DNA of 64,000 bases from Streptomyces sp. R302 (lineage in GTDB: Bacteria > Actinomycetota > Actinomycetes > Streptomycetales > Streptomycetaceae): the NCBI RefSeq assembly GCF_012927245.1, contig NZ_JABBGE010000007.1, positions 186,001-250,000 of the forward strand. The letters run 5' to 3'. Position 1 is the first letter of the stretch. Each line of letters opens with the position of its first letter. The notes beneath the pieces were generated by a model that saw nothing but the letters and a program-made list of their open reading frames with translations, had not been told where the DNA came from and ran no database searches. A program made the position numbers and the translations under genes. Shown piece by piece: positions 51,763 to 60,737 of the stretch.

Positions 51763-53166
51763 TCAGTCGCAGCAGCAGTCGCAGCACTTGCACGGGTTGC
51801 AGCAGCCACCGCCGTCGCCGCAGCAGCCGCCACCCCCGCCACCAGACCCTCCGCCCGAACCGCCCGAGCCACCCGAACCGCTTCCGGAACCGCCCGAACC
51901 GCCGGACGAGCCGCCCGAGTTGCCGCCGCCACCGCGCCCGCCGAACCAGCCGTCACCGCCGGAGCCGTCCCGGCCGGAACCACCGCCGCTTCCGCTACCG
52001 CCGCCGCTTCCGCCGCCGTCGCCGAACTGCACGTCCAGCTCCTCGCCGCCGTCGTCGTCGCAGCGGCAGCACTCGTCACACAGCCTGCAGTCGGGGCAGA
52101 GGCGGCGCCACTGGCGGCACCGCCGGCACTCGCCGTCCGGCGTCCTGTTCGCCGCCGTCATGCCGCCCTCCGGGGCCGTGCCGGTGAGCGTCCCGACACC
52201 GCAGGAGTGGCCGTCACCCGCCGCCGGCGGCGTCTCCGTACGACGTCCCGGCAGGGGCAGCAGGCCGAGCACCCGCGGCCGGCTCCGGTGCTGGTGGTCG
52301 TGGTGGCGGTGCCGGGGGTCGAAGGCGCGGTCGACGGCGCGTTCCAACTCGCCGCCGAGCAGGGTCCGTACCAGCCGTCCGTCGACGAAGTCGGCCTCGG
52401 CCAGGGCCAGTCGGATGCCGTGGACGGCGTCGTCGCAGAGCCGCCGCACCTCGGCGCGGTCCGCGCCGGTCACGGTGATCGGGTTCCACGCGCCGGAGGC
52501 CGCGTCCGCGTCCAGGTCCTCCACCGCGTCCAGCAGATGCGCAAGGCGGCCGAAGAGGCGGCCCGCCTCCGCGAGCGGTTCGGCGTTGCCCGGCCGGTCG
52601 GTGAGGACCGCGGTGTACGCGAAGGCGGCCGCCGTCGCCGTCTCCGTCGGCTCCGTCACCGTGAGCAGCGAGCCGCCGGGGCCGGTGGCCCGCTCGATCT
52701 CCGGCTGACGGTCGACCGCCTCGACCAGCACCGCCGTGTCGAAGCCGAGCCGTTCGCCGCCCGCCGCGCCCGCGCGGTCCCAGCCCCGGGCGATCCGGCG
52801 AGCGGCCAGCGCCACCGGGCGACGCGCCACCAGGCCGTCGCCGTCGGCGACGTGGTCGCGTATCTTCGCCGCGGCGAGCACCAGCGACACCGTCGCCGCG
52901 AGTCGCGCGCCCTCGCCCTGCGCCACGTCCGCCGACCGCATGCCGCGCAGCGGGCACGGGCCGGCGGCCCGCCGCCAGTCCCCGCTGCGCTCCGACTGCG
53001 CCTCGGTCAGCACCGAGACGATCAGCCCGTCGTAGTTGGTCGCCACCCGCGCGAACTGCCCGTACTCGCCGCGCAGCGCCAGGCACAGCCCGCACAGGTG
53101 CGCCATCCACTCCGTACGCAGGCCCTCGCCCAGCCGATGACGGCACGGCCTGATGATTCCGAACAA
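51763..53166 (-). CDS. DUF5685 protein with Cys/Gly-rich tail
   Basis: 467-residue protein of an actinobacterial family (DUF5685) of unknown function. The N-terminus FGIIRPCRHRLGEGL and MAHLCGLCLALRGEYGQFAR holds conserved Cys residues that could bind metal. The middle is all-helical. From about residue 345 the chain becomes low-complexity: a Cys cluster (ECRRCRQWRRLCPDCRLCDE), a long Gly/Ser run, and an extreme C-terminus CCGDGGGCCNPCKCCDCCCD. About 20 Cys fall in the last 110 residues. TTG 53166 with GGGGGAG upstream is the best start. The tail could coordinate metal or iron-sulfur clusters. Confidence 0.75.
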   Translation of the reverse strand: MFGIIRPCRHRLGEGLRTEWMAHLCGLCLALRGEYGQFARVATNYDGLIVSVLTEAQSERSGDWRRAAGPCPLRGMRSADVAQGEGARLAATVSLVLAAAKIRDHVADGDGLVARRPVALAARRIARGWDRAGAAGGERLGFDTAVLVEAVDRQPEIERATGPGGSLLTVTEPTETATAAAFAYTAVLTDRPGNAEPLAEAGRLFGRLAHLLDAVEDLDADAASGAWNPITVTGADRAEVRRLCDDAVHGIRLALAEADFVDGRLVRTLLGGELERAVDRAFDPRHRHHDHQHRSRPRVLGLLPLPGRRTETPPAAGDGHSCGVGTLTGTAPEGGMTAANRTPDGECRRCRQWRRLCPDCRLCDECCRCDDDGGEELDVQFGDGGGSGGGSGSGGGSGRDGSGGDGWFGGRGGGGNSGGSSGGSGGSGSGSGGSGGSGGGSGGGGGGCCGDGGGCCNPCKCCDCCCD

Positions 53167-53276
53167 CGAAGCTCTCCCCCCGTGGGAACGACGCCGCCCG
53201 GACACCTCGCGTCGAACGGCTCACGGGGATCCTAGAGGGTCCCTTTCCGGGGAACGCCCGCGGCGAGTCAGCGGCC

Positions 53277-53345
53277 CGTCAGCCGCCCAGCAGGTCAGCG
53301 GGTCAGTCGGTCAACGGGTCAGCCGGTCAGCGGCCCAGTCGGTCC
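53277..53345. repeat. GGTCAGC-type tandem repeat at a gene end
   Basis: Six to seven imperfect 8-10 bp units of the form GGTCAGC/GGTCAAC. The stop of the glycosyltransferase gene (53327) lies within the array. Confidence 0.7.
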
Positions 53346-54547
53346 AGTGCCGCGAGGACCGGCGCCACGCCGTCCTCCGTGGCCAGGCGGTCGGCCAGGG
53401 CGCGGGCGCGGGCACGGTGGGAGGCGTCCCCGGTGGCCCTGCGCAGGGCCACCGTCAGGTTCCCTGCGGTGAGGCGGCGCAGCGGTACGGCCCCGGGGGC
53501 GGTGCCCAGGGCGGTCAGGCGGGACGCCCAGAAGGCCGCGTCGAACTGGACCGGCACCGGCACGGTCGGCACCCCGGCCCGCAGGACGGCGCCGGTCGTG
53601 CCCGCGCCCGCGTGGTGGACGACGGCGGCCGTGCGCGGGAACAGCAGGGAGTGCGGCACCTCGTCGACGGTCAGGATGTCGTCGCCCCGGGCGGCCAGCC
53701 CGGCCCACCCCTTCTGTACGACCCCGCGCACCTTCGCCGCGCGCAGCGCCGCGACGATCTCGCCGCTCACCCGCTCGGGGTCGGGCACGGTGGCGCTGCC
53801 AAGCCCGACGAAGACCGGCGGGGGCCCGGCGGCGAGGAAGTCCTCCAGTTCGCGGGGCAGCCGCCCGGTCTCGTGCGGCCACCAGTATCCGGAGACTTCG
53901 AGGCCGGCGGCCCAGTCCCGGGGCCGGGGGACGACGAGCTCGCTGTAGCCGTGCAGCACGGGCCACGCCGGTGACCGTCCGCCCGCCCTCGGAAGTCCGT
54001 ACCGCCGGGGCAGCGACCGTACGGCGTCGTGGAACATCAGCTCCACCGACGTCATGACGGCCCGTCCGCTCAGCCGGTTCCCCACCGCACCCAGGGAGCG
54101 GGTGCCGAGGACGGGGGCGGGGAACTCCGCCGTCGGGTGCAGCGGCTGGAGGTGCAGCCCCACGGCGGGCACGTCCAGGCCCTCGGCGATGGCGTACCCG
54201 AGCGGACCCAGCGCCCCGCCGACCAGCAGGACCTCGCCCTCCCGGGCCACGTCCACCAGGGCGGCCGTCATCGCGTCGACCGCTCCGCGAGCCATGGACG
54301 CGAGGCGTACGAGCTTCCCCGCGCCGGTCCTCGCGTCGTGCAGCCGCCTGCCCCGCGCGGAGTGCAGCTCGGCCCGGGGGTCCACCGGCAGCGGCCGGAA
54401 CCGCACCCCCGACCCCGCCACCAGCGGCTCGAACACCGCGTGCGCGGCGAGCGTCACCTCGTGCCCGGCCCGCACGAGACCAGCGCCCAGACCCGTATAC
54501 GGCGAGACGTCGCCCCGCGACCCCGCCGTCATCATCACGATGCGCAC
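53327..54547 (-). CDS. UDP-glycosyltransferase (sterol/macrolide type)
   Basis: 406-residue GT1-family glycosyltransferase. The N-terminal RIVMMTAGSRGDVSPYTGLG is the acceptor-domain start of the sterol-glucosyltransferase/MGT group. VFVGLGSATVPDPERVSGEI begins the donor domain, and VVHHAGAGTTGAVLRAGVPT is the nucleotide-sugar binding signature. It would transfer a sugar to a lipid or an aglycone; the acceptor is unknown. GTG 54547 is the best start, though without a strong ribosome-binding site. The C-terminal codons run into a tandem repeat. Confidence 0.85.
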   Translation of the reverse strand: MRIVMMTAGSRGDVSPYTGLGAGLVRAGHEVTLAAHAVFEPLVAGSGVRFRPLPVDPRAELHSARGRRLHDARTGAGKLVRLASMARGAVDAMTAALVDVAREGEVLLVGGALGPLGYAIAEGLDVPAVGLHLQPLHPTAEFPAPVLGTRSLGAVGNRLSGRAVMTSVELMFHDAVRSLPRRYGLPRAGGRSPAWPVLHGYSELVVPRPRDWAAGLEVSGYWWPHETGRLPRELEDFLAAGPPPVFVGLGSATVPDPERVSGEIVAALRAAKVRGVVQKGWAGLAARGDDILTVDEVPHSLLFPRTAAVVHHAGAGTTGAVLRAGVPTVPVPVQFDAAFWASRLTALGTAPGAVPLRRLTAGNLTVALRRATGDASHRARARALADRLATEDGVAPVLAALDRLGR

Positions 54548-54701
54548 ACCGCCAGTCTGCCCCACCGACGCACCCCGCACGAGCACGGCGCGCACCGGAT
54601 CGGACCGGCCCTCCGAGGCCCGCGAGATCGCGTTTCCGCTTCTCGTCCGACGGGTTGTCAGGTACGGCGCCAGCTCCTACAGTGCGTCCAGCACCGTCGC
54701 G

Positions 54702-54715
54702 TGGGAGCGCTCCCA
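54702..54715. promoter_or_regulatory. CebR operator
   Basis: TGGGAGCGCTCCCA, a perfect 14-bp palindrome identical to the known CebR (cellobiose-responsive repressor) site in Streptomyces. It lies 87 bp upstream of the cellulase start and predicts induction by cello-oligosaccharides. Confidence 0.9.
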
Positions 54716-54802
54716 AACATCATATGAAACCCGCACGTCCTGGATATGCTCCCCTGCGGTCCGTACGCCCCCTGCCAGGTTCCCCTCCCCAGGAGGTCCC
54801 CC

Positions 54803-55939
54803 GTGCGAGCGTCCCCCCACCCTCTCCGTGCCGCGCTCGGTGCGCTGCTCCTCACCTTCGCCACCGTGGTGGCGATGCTCGTGGGCACCGCGCCGGCGGC
54901 CACGGCCGACACCCTGATCTGCGAGCAGTACGGCACGGCCACCGTCCAGGGCCGGTACCTCGTCCAGAACAACCGCTGGGGCACCGCCGCGCCCCAGTGC
55001 GTCACCGCCACCGACACGGGCTTCCGGCTGACCCGCGCCGACGGCTCCGTGCCGACCGACGGCCCGCCGAAGGCGTACCCGTCGCTCTTCAACGGCTGTC
55101 ACTACACGCGCTGTTCGCCCGGCACCGCCCTGCCCGCGCGCGTCGACGGCATCGCCGCCGCCCCGAGCGCCGTCTCGTACGGCTTCGTCGGCGACGCCGT
55201 CTACAACGCCTCGTACGACATCTGGCTGGACCCGATGCCCCGGACCGACGGGGTCAACCGGACCGAGATCATGATCTGGTTCCACAGGACCGGCCCCGTC
55301 CAGCCGATCGGCTCGCCGGTCGGCACCGCGACCGTCGGCGGCCGGTCGTGGCAGGTGTGGACGGGCGGCAACGGCTCCAACGACGTCATCTCCTTCGTCG
55401 CCCCGTCCGCCCTCGCGGAGTGGAACTTCGACGTCATGGACTTCGTCCGGGAGACCGTCTCCCGGGGCATGGCCCGGAACGACTGGTACCTGACCAGCGT
55501 CCAGGCCGGCTTCGAACCCTGGCAGAACGGCGCCGGGCTCGCCGTGAACTCCTTCTCCTCGACGGTCAACCTCGGCACCCCGCCCACCGAACCGGAGGAG
55601 CCCGGGCCCGGTGAGCCGGGCCCCACGGCCGCCTGCCGGGTGACGTTCACGCCGAACGTCTGGGCCGGCGGGTTCACCGCCGACGTCACCGTCGCCAACA
55701 CCGGTCCGACGGCCGTCGAGCCCTGGAGGCTGGCCTTCACCCTCCCCGCCGGTCTTCGGATCACCCAGTCCTGGAACGCCGCCGTCTCCCCGTCCTCGGG
55801 CGCGGTGACGGCGACCGCCCTCGCCCACAACGCACGGATCCCGGCCGGGGGCAGCCAGTCCTTCGGCTTCCAGGGGACGTACAGCGGCACGTTCGCCCCG
55901 CCGTCCGGCTTCACCCTCGGCGGGGTGCCCTGCTCGTGA
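54803..55939 (+). CDS. secreted GH12 endoglucanase with CBM2
   Basis: 378-residue secreted cellulase. Signal peptide to about residue 35 (LLLTFATVVAMLVGTAPAATA). The GH12 domain follows: EQYGTATVQGRYLVQNNRWG, with the nucleophile Glu in NRTEIMIWFHRTG and the acid/base Glu in QAGFEPWQNGAGL. A Pro/Glu/Gly linker leads to a C-terminal CBM2 (CRVTFTPNVWAGGFTADVTV to PCS). It cleaves beta-1,4-glucan internally. AGGAGG six bases before GTG 54803 fixes the start. It sits under a CebR operator and is followed 40 bp later by an LPMO, a matched cellulose-attack pair. Confidence 0.9.
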   Translation: MRASPHPLRAALGALLLTFATVVAMLVGTAPAATADTLICEQYGTATVQGRYLVQNNRWGTAAPQCVTATDTGFRLTRADGSVPTDGPPKAYPSLFNGCHYTRCSPGTALPARVDGIAAAPSAVSYGFVGDAVYNASYDIWLDPMPRTDGVNRTEIMIWFHRTGPVQPIGSPVGTATVGGRSWQVWTGGNGSNDVISFVAPSALAEWNFDVMDFVRETVSRGMARNDWYLTSVQAGFEPWQNGAGLAVNSFSSTVNLGTPPTEPEEPGPGEPGPTAACRVTFTPNVWAGGFTADVTVANTGPTAVEPWRLAFTLPAGLRITQSWNAAVSPSSGAVTATALAHNARIPAGGSQSFGFQGTYSGTFAPPSGFTLGGVPCS

Positions 55940-55979
55940 CCCGAGGCGCGAGCCTCCCCACACACGTACAGGAGACACG

Positions 55980-57137
55980 ATGGCTGGACGCAAGAAGATG
56001 GCTGGACGCAAGAAGAGAGTCGCCTCCCTCGCGGCGGTGCTCGCGACCCTGCTCGCCGGAATCGGCCTGACGCTGCTGGGCCAGGGCAGCGCGCAGGCGC
56101 ACGGCGTCACGATGACGCCCGGATCACGTACGTACCTCTGCTGGGTGGACGCCAAGACCAGCACGGGCAGCCTCGACCCGACCAACCCCGCCTGCAAGGC
56201 GGCGCTCGCCGAGAGCGGACCGAACTCGCTGTACAACTGGTTCGCCGTCCTCGACTCCCACGCGGGCGGACGCAGCGCCGGTTACGTCCCGGACGGCACG
56301 CTGTGCAGCGCCGGCGACCGCTCGCCGTACGACTTCACCGGCTACAACGCGGCCCGCTCCGACTGGCCCCGCACGCATCTGACCTCCGGGCGGACGATCC
56401 AGGTCAAGCACAGCAACTGGGCCGCCCACCCGGGCTCCTTCCGGGTGTACCTCTCCAAGCCGGGCTACTCCCCCACGACCGAACTCGGCTGGGACGACCT
56501 GGAGTTGATCCAGACCGTCACCGACCCGCCGCAGACGGGCTCCCCGGGCACCGACGGCGGACACTACTACTGGGACCTCGCGCTCCCCTCGGGACGCTCG
56601 GGTGACGCGGTGCTCTTCATCCAGTGGGTCCGCTCGGACAGCCAGGAGAACTTCTTCTCCTGCTCCGACATCGTCTTCGACGGCGGCAACGGCGAGGTGA
56701 CGGGCATCCGCGGCTCGGGCAGCACCCCCACCCCCACCCCCACTCCTACTCCCACGGAGCCGACCCCGACCCCCACGGAGCCGCCCCCCACGGAGCCGAC
56801 GCCTACGCCGACTCCGACCGACCCGCACACCGGCTGCATGGCCGTCTACACCGTCGTCAACGCCTGGACCGGCGGCTTCCAGGCTTCCGTCGAGGTGATG
56901 AACCACGCCACGACGGCCCGCGACGGCTGGGCGGTGCGCTGGACGCCGGGCGCCGGCACCCGGATCAGCAACCTGTGGAACGGCGCCCTGACCAGCGGGA
57001 CCGACGGCACGGTCACCGTCGGGAACGTCGACTACAACCGGACCGTCCCGCCGGACGGCAGCGTCACCTTCGGCTTCACCGCGACCTCGGCCGGGAACGA
57101 CCACCCGGTCGGATCCATCATCTGCGTCACGCCGTGA
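55980..57137 (+). CDS. AA10 lytic polysaccharide monooxygenase with CBM2
   Basis: 385-residue secreted copper LPMO. The signal peptide ends at Ala40; mature His41 (HGVTMTPGSRTY) is the first histidine-brace ligand and a second His is in AAHPGSFRVYLSK near residue 149. ENFFSCSDIVF closes the AA10 domain. A Thr-Pro repeat linker leads to CBM2 (CMAVYTVVNAWTGGFQASVE). By architecture it resembles cellulose-active two-domain AA10s such as the S. coelicolor enzyme. The first 18 bp (MAGRKK) are duplicated, giving two possible ATGs; AGGAG seven bases before 55980 favours the first. Probably co-transcribed with the GH12 gene. Confidence 0.9.
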   Translation: MAGRKKMAGRKKRVASLAAVLATLLAGIGLTLLGQGSAQAHGVTMTPGSRTYLCWVDAKTSTGSLDPTNPACKAALAESGPNSLYNWFAVLDSHAGGRSAGYVPDGTLCSAGDRSPYDFTGYNAARSDWPRTHLTSGRTIQVKHSNWAAHPGSFRVYLSKPGYSPTTELGWDDLELIQTVTDPPQTGSPGTDGGHYYWDLALPSGRSGDAVLFIQWVRSDSQENFFSCSDIVFDGGNGEVTGIRGSGSTPTPTPTPTPTEPTPTPTEPPPTEPTPTPTPTDPHTGCMAVYTVVNAWTGGFQASVEVMNHATTARDGWAVRWTPGAGTRISNLWNGALTSGTDGTVTVGNVDYNRTVPPDGSVTFGFTATSAGNDHPVGSIICVTP

Positions 57138-58389
57138 GCAGGGCGCAGACGAAACGCTCCTCCGTCGCCCGCAGGCGGGCGAGGAGCGCCGGGTCGAGCG
57201 GCACCTGGCTGCTGACGGAGACCGTGACGGCGCGCCGGCCGTCGCGGGTGGCGGCGGCGAACTGGGTGTAGCCGGGGGTGTTCCCGGTGTGGCCGAAGAC
57301 GGTGCCGCAGCGGGTCTCGTACCGGAAGAGGGCGAGCCCGGCGGCGTTGACGCCGGGGCCGGCGGGCTGGGACTCGCCGGGCACGAACCGCCGCTGCGCG
57401 TGGCGGGTGCCCGGCGACAGCAGGCCGGGCCCGGCGTAACCGCCGATGAAGGTGTTCAGGTCGGCAGGGGTGGACACGATCCCGCCCGAGGCCCACGCGC
57501 CGGAGGCGCTGATCGCCTCGCTGACGTCCTCGGGCGGTTCGCCGGGGGTCGTGTCGTAGCCGTGGAGGAAGGGGCGGGGCAGCCGGAACCCGGAGGGGAG
57601 GCTGGTGTCGCGGAGGTCGAGCGGGCGGTACACCAGCTCCCGCAGCAGGTCCTCGTAGCGCCGTCCGGTGGCCTGTTCGGCCATCAGGGCGACGGCGATG
57701 TTGTCCGAGTTGGAGTAGGCGTAGCGGCTGCCGGGCGGGAAGGCGAGGCTCTCGCCCGCGACGAATTCGAGGAGGCGCCGGGAGTCGAAGCGGTGACGCG
57801 GGTCGGCGCGGACGATCGCCTGGAACCGCGCGCTGCGGCTGAAGTCGGGCAGGCCGCTGGTGTGCTGGAGGAGCTGGCGCAGGGTGACGGCGTGCCAGGC
57901 CTTCGGCAGGTGCGGCAGCCGCTTCCCCAGGGTGTCGTCGAGGGCGAGCGCGTCGCGGTCGACGAGGCCGAGGGCGACGGCTCCGCTGAACGCCTTGGCG
58001 GCGCTCGCGATCCGCATGTGGTCGTCCGCGCGGGGCGGCCGGGTGCCGCCGCCGGTCCCGGACTTCGCCGTACCGCTGCCGAGCCGGGCGGTTCCGGCGC
58101 GGTAGACGCGGCGGTCGCCGTCGCGGGTGAGGACGGCGATCGCGCCGGGCGGTCCGCCGGGGGCGGCGACGAGCTCGGCGAGGGCGCGGCGCAGCTCCCG
58201 CTCCTCGCCGCTCTCACCTCCGCCGCTGCCGCCTCCGCCCCCGCGCGCCCCCGCGGCCGGGCGCTCGCCGGCCGTCGCGTACGGAAGGGCGGGCGCGGTC
58301 AGCGCGGCGGCGAGGAGCAGCGCGGCGACGGCCACCCGGCGCGGGCGGTACGGGCGGTACGGGCGGCGGGCGGGGGCTGATCGGGGCAT
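57127..58389 (-). CDS. secreted serine hydrolase (beta-lactamase/DD-peptidase class C type)
   Basis: 420-residue serine hydrolase of the class C beta-lactamase superfamily. A signal peptide or membrane anchor (VAVAALLLAAALTAPALPYA) comes first. The nucleophile is in MRIASAAKAFSGAVAL (Ser-x-x-Lys), with GSRYAYSNSDNIAVAL (Tyr-x-Asn) and the late FGHTGNTPGYTQF (His-x-Gly). This arrangement fits D-alanyl-D-alanine carboxypeptidases and esterases as well as lactamases. The ATG 58389 has AGGAGG six bases upstream. Its last 11 bp overlap the end of the convergent LPMO gene, leaving no room for a terminator. Confidence 0.85.
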   Translation of the reverse strand: MPRSAPARRPYRPYRPRRVAVAALLLAAALTAPALPYATAGERPAAGARGGGGGSGGGESGEERELRRALAELVAAPGGPPGAIAVLTRDGDRRVYRAGTARLGSGTAKSGTGGGTRPPRADDHMRIASAAKAFSGAVALGLVDRDALALDDTLGKRLPHLPKAWHAVTLRQLLQHTSGLPDFSRSARFQAIVRADPRHRFDSRRLLEFVAGESLAFPPGSRYAYSNSDNIAVALMAEQATGRRYEDLLRELVYRPLDLRDTSLPSGFRLPRPFLHGYDTTPGEPPEDVSEAISASGAWASGGIVSTPADLNTFIGGYAGPGLLSPGTRHAQRRFVPGESQPAGPGVNAAGLALFRYETRCGTVFGHTGNTPGYTQFAAATRDGRRAVTVSVSSQVPLDPALLARLRATEERFVCALLTA

Positions 58390-58598
58390 GCGGGACCTCC
58401 TGGGCGGGCCGGCGCGGCCGGGAGCGGCGCACCGGCCCGTCCAGCTTCGGCACACGGCTCCACGACCGGCGGCCGGGGCTGCGCCACCCGGCCGTGCGGA
58501 ACCCCCCGCCGGGAGGCTCCGGCAGCTCCGGGTCCTGGGCCGATCGGAGGAGTACGATCCGCCGCACGCGCGTGACCGGGCTCAGGGGATGACCGGGC
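58390..58598. other. intergenic
   Basis: Upstream region of the serine hydrolase; no gene seen. GGGGATGACCGGGCTCA-like motifs at 58575-58600 form a short direct repeat. Confidence 0.3.
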
Positions 58599-59049
58599 TC
58601 AGGGGAAGTACAGGGCGGCCTCCTCCAGGACGTGCCGCGTGAACAGGCCTCCCCAACTGCACCTGCCCCCGTACATCGTCGTCCGCGCCCCGTCGGGTGC
58701 GGTCTCGACCGCCAGGGGCCGGCCGATCAGCGTCGTGCCGAGGATCCGGGCGTCCTCCGCGGCCCACCGGGCCGCCTCGGGACGGACGCGCGTGCCCACC
58801 AGGGCGGCAGCAGCATGGCCGCGTTGCGGGCGCCTGGGATGCCGCCCGCCGACTCTTCGCGTATCCCATGGCCCAGGTGGTGAACTCCGCCAGGTCGCCC
58901 GCGTCGACCTCGGGCACGGCGGCCGCGAAGACGAACGATTCGGCCTTGGTCCCGAAACACCGCACCTTCCTGTCGACCCGGGAGCCGGTCACCACCCGGT
59001 ACCCGTTCCACTCCGGCGCGGTCACCGTACAGCCGTCTCCGGGAGGCAT
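58599..59049 (-). pseudogene. hypothetical protein, frameshifted
   Basis: The first piece reads APEWNGYRVVTGSRVDRKVR and DLAEFTTWAMGYAKSRRA. The second piece, in another frame, reads VGTRVRPEAARWAAEDARIL, LIGRPLAVETAPDG and SWGGLFTRHVLEEAALYFP to the stop at 58599. Together they would make one soluble protein of about 145 residues with no recognised domain. The break lies around 58800-58840 in a run of GCN repeats. The family is unknown to me. Confidence 0.5.
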
Positions 59050-59143
59050 ACGGATTCATGCGGGAATCCTCCAAAGCCCGTGGCAGGCAAGGGAAGTGAG
59101 GGATCCGACGGCTACCGCCCGCGCGCGGTCGTCGCGCGCCGCC

Positions 59144-59812
59144 TCAGCCGCTCTGGAAGAAGAACTCGGCGCGCTCGCCGTCCGGGGAGAGGAAGAGATA
59201 ACCGACGCCGTTGTCGCCGAAGTTGACGTCGAAGGGAAGCTGGTACGAGTCGAACTGGGCGACCAGCCGCCACCCTTCGCCCGGAAGGTCGTCCCCCTGC
59301 AGCCAGACCGGCGCGACGTCGGCGCCGCCGAGCTGGTTCATCCGGATGTTTCCGTCAGCGTCCTTCCGACTCTCTTCGAACAGCTCCTCCAGCCGTTCCT
59401 CCCGTTCGTACGCGTCCTCCCCCTCCTCCGGCTCCAGTGCCCGCTCGACCTCGGCGTGGTCGACCTCCTCGTCCACCCGCAGTAGATGGACCTGCTCCAG
59501 GACGCTCGGCCCGGTGACCGCCGCACGCGTCTCGAAGGAATCGGTGACCCACCCGCCCGGCTGGACGACGGTGACGTGTTCGCCGGAGAACCCGACGGCG
59601 AAGAGGTACACCATCCGGTCCTCGACGCGGAACTGCCCCATGAACTCGGCGAGTTCGCCGTCGTACGGGTTGACCGGCCACTGGGGCGCCCCCTCCAGCC
59701 AGTGCGGCCGACCGCCCAGGCGGGTGACGCCCGCGCCGCCCTCCTCGCCCGCGCCGCCCTCCTCGGCCTCGGCGGCTCCGGCCGGGTGGTAGGACGTGAA
59801 TCGGTACCGCAT
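59144..59812 (-). CDS. YwqG-like protein
   Basis: 222-residue soluble protein with the DUF1963/YwqG beta-rich layout. RLGGRPHWLEGAPQWPVNPYD is the N-terminal block, MGQFRVEDRMVYLFAVGFSG follows, and the end is QFDSYQLPFDVNFGDNGVGY then LFLSPDGERAEFFFQSG. The centre is a highly acidic insertion (VERALEPEEGEDAYEREERL). Function unknown. ATG 59812 is chosen; an in-frame GTG at 59842 would add ten residues. It is distantly comparable in type to the broken gene at 0.9-2.1 kb. Confidence 0.7.
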   Translation of the reverse strand: MRYRFTSYHPAGAAEAEEGGAGEEGGAGVTRLGGRPHWLEGAPQWPVNPYDGELAEFMGQFRVEDRMVYLFAVGFSGEHVTVVQPGGWVTDSFETRAAVTGPSVLEQVHLLRVDEEVDHAEVERALEPEEGEDAYEREERLEELFEESRKDADGNIRMNQLGGADVAPVWLQGDDLPGEGWRLVAQFDSYQLPFDVNFGDNGVGYLFLSPDGERAEFFFQSG

Positions 59813-59920
59813 CTCGCACAACCCGCTCTCGACTGACCTCACACGACAGCGAACAAACTATCGACTCCCCGGGCGGCGCGGGAACGGCACAGGGTGGGCC
59901 CATGGTGGCAGAGTGGCCGC

Positions 59921-60655
59921 ATGTGCGGCCGTTACGCTTCCACCCGCAGCCCCCAGGAGCTGACCCGGCTCTTCCAGGTGACCGACTGGCAGCCGGAGGA
60001 GGCGCTGGAGCCCAGCTGGAACGTCGCGCCCACCGACCAGGTGTACGCCGTCCTGGAACGGGCCGGCCGGGACGGCGGCGGGGAGGTGCGCCGCGAGCTG
60101 CGGACCCTGCGGTGGGGGCTGGTGCCGTCGTGGTCGAAGGACCCCGGGGCGGGGGCCCGCATGATCAACGCGCGGGTCGAGACCGTGCACGAGAAGCCCG
60201 CCTACCGCCGCGCCTTCGCCAAGCACCGCTGCCTGCTGCCCGCCGACGGTTTCTACGAATGGGACCCGGTGAAGGACGAGGCGACGGGCAGGACCCGCAA
60301 GCAGCCCTACTTCATCCACCCCGCCGACGGCGGGCCGATGGCCATGGCGGGCCTGTACGAGTACTGGCGGGACCCCGACGTCACCGCCGACGACGACCCG
60401 GCCGCCTGGCTGATCACGTGCACGATCATCACCACCGAGGCCACCGACGCGGCCGGGCGCGTCCACCCCCGCATGCCGCTCGCCCTCTCCCCCGACCACT
60501 ACGACGCCTGGCTCGACCCCCACCACCACGACACCACCGACCTGCGGGCGCTGCTCACCCAGCCCGCCGACGGGCACCTCGACGCCCGCGCGGTCTCCCC
60601 CGCCGTGAACAACGTCCGCAACAACGGCCCCCACCTGCTGGACGCCCCGAGCTGA
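59921..60655 (+). CDS. SRAP / HMCES-like abasic-site DNA-protein crosslinking protein
   Basis: 244-residue SOS-response-associated peptidase (YedK/HMCES family), which covalently traps abasic sites in single-stranded DNA. Catalytic Cys2 follows the initiator Met (MCGRYASTRSP). The conserved SWNVAPTDQVYAV, LRWGLVPSWSKDP, NARVETVHEKPAYR and CLLPADGFYEWDP (with the active-site Glu) are all present, as is HPRMPLAL with the His. The mapped start is required because Cys2 must become the N-terminus. No SOS (LexA) box was recognised. Confidence 0.9.
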   Translation: MCGRYASTRSPQELTRLFQVTDWQPEEALEPSWNVAPTDQVYAVLERAGRDGGGEVRRELRTLRWGLVPSWSKDPGAGARMINARVETVHEKPAYRRAFAKHRCLLPADGFYEWDPVKDEATGRTRKQPYFIHPADGGPMAMAGLYEYWRDPDVTADDDPAAWLITCTIITTEATDAAGRVHPRMPLALSPDHYDAWLDPHHHDTTDLRALLTQPADGHLDARAVSPAVNNVRNNGPHLLDAPS

Positions 60656-60728
60656 CCCGGACGGCCGGAACTGACGCGAACGGCCGGAGCTGGCGCCGAC
60701 AGCCGGAGCTGACGCCGACAGCCGGACG
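60648..60728. repeat. short tandem repeats after the SRAP gene
   Basis: Four to five imperfect copies of a 17-20 bp unit (CCGGAGCTGACGCCGACAG is the best-kept form), beginning over the SRAP stop codon (CCGAGCTGACCCGGACGG). Confidence 0.75.
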
Positions 60729-60737
60729 AGTCTGCCG

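Noticed and set aside
51763..51830. Lanthipeptide or other RiPP precursor on the minus strand (Cys-rich end)
   Set aside because: The Cys stretch is the in-frame tail of the DUF5685 protein, with no modification enzymes nearby.
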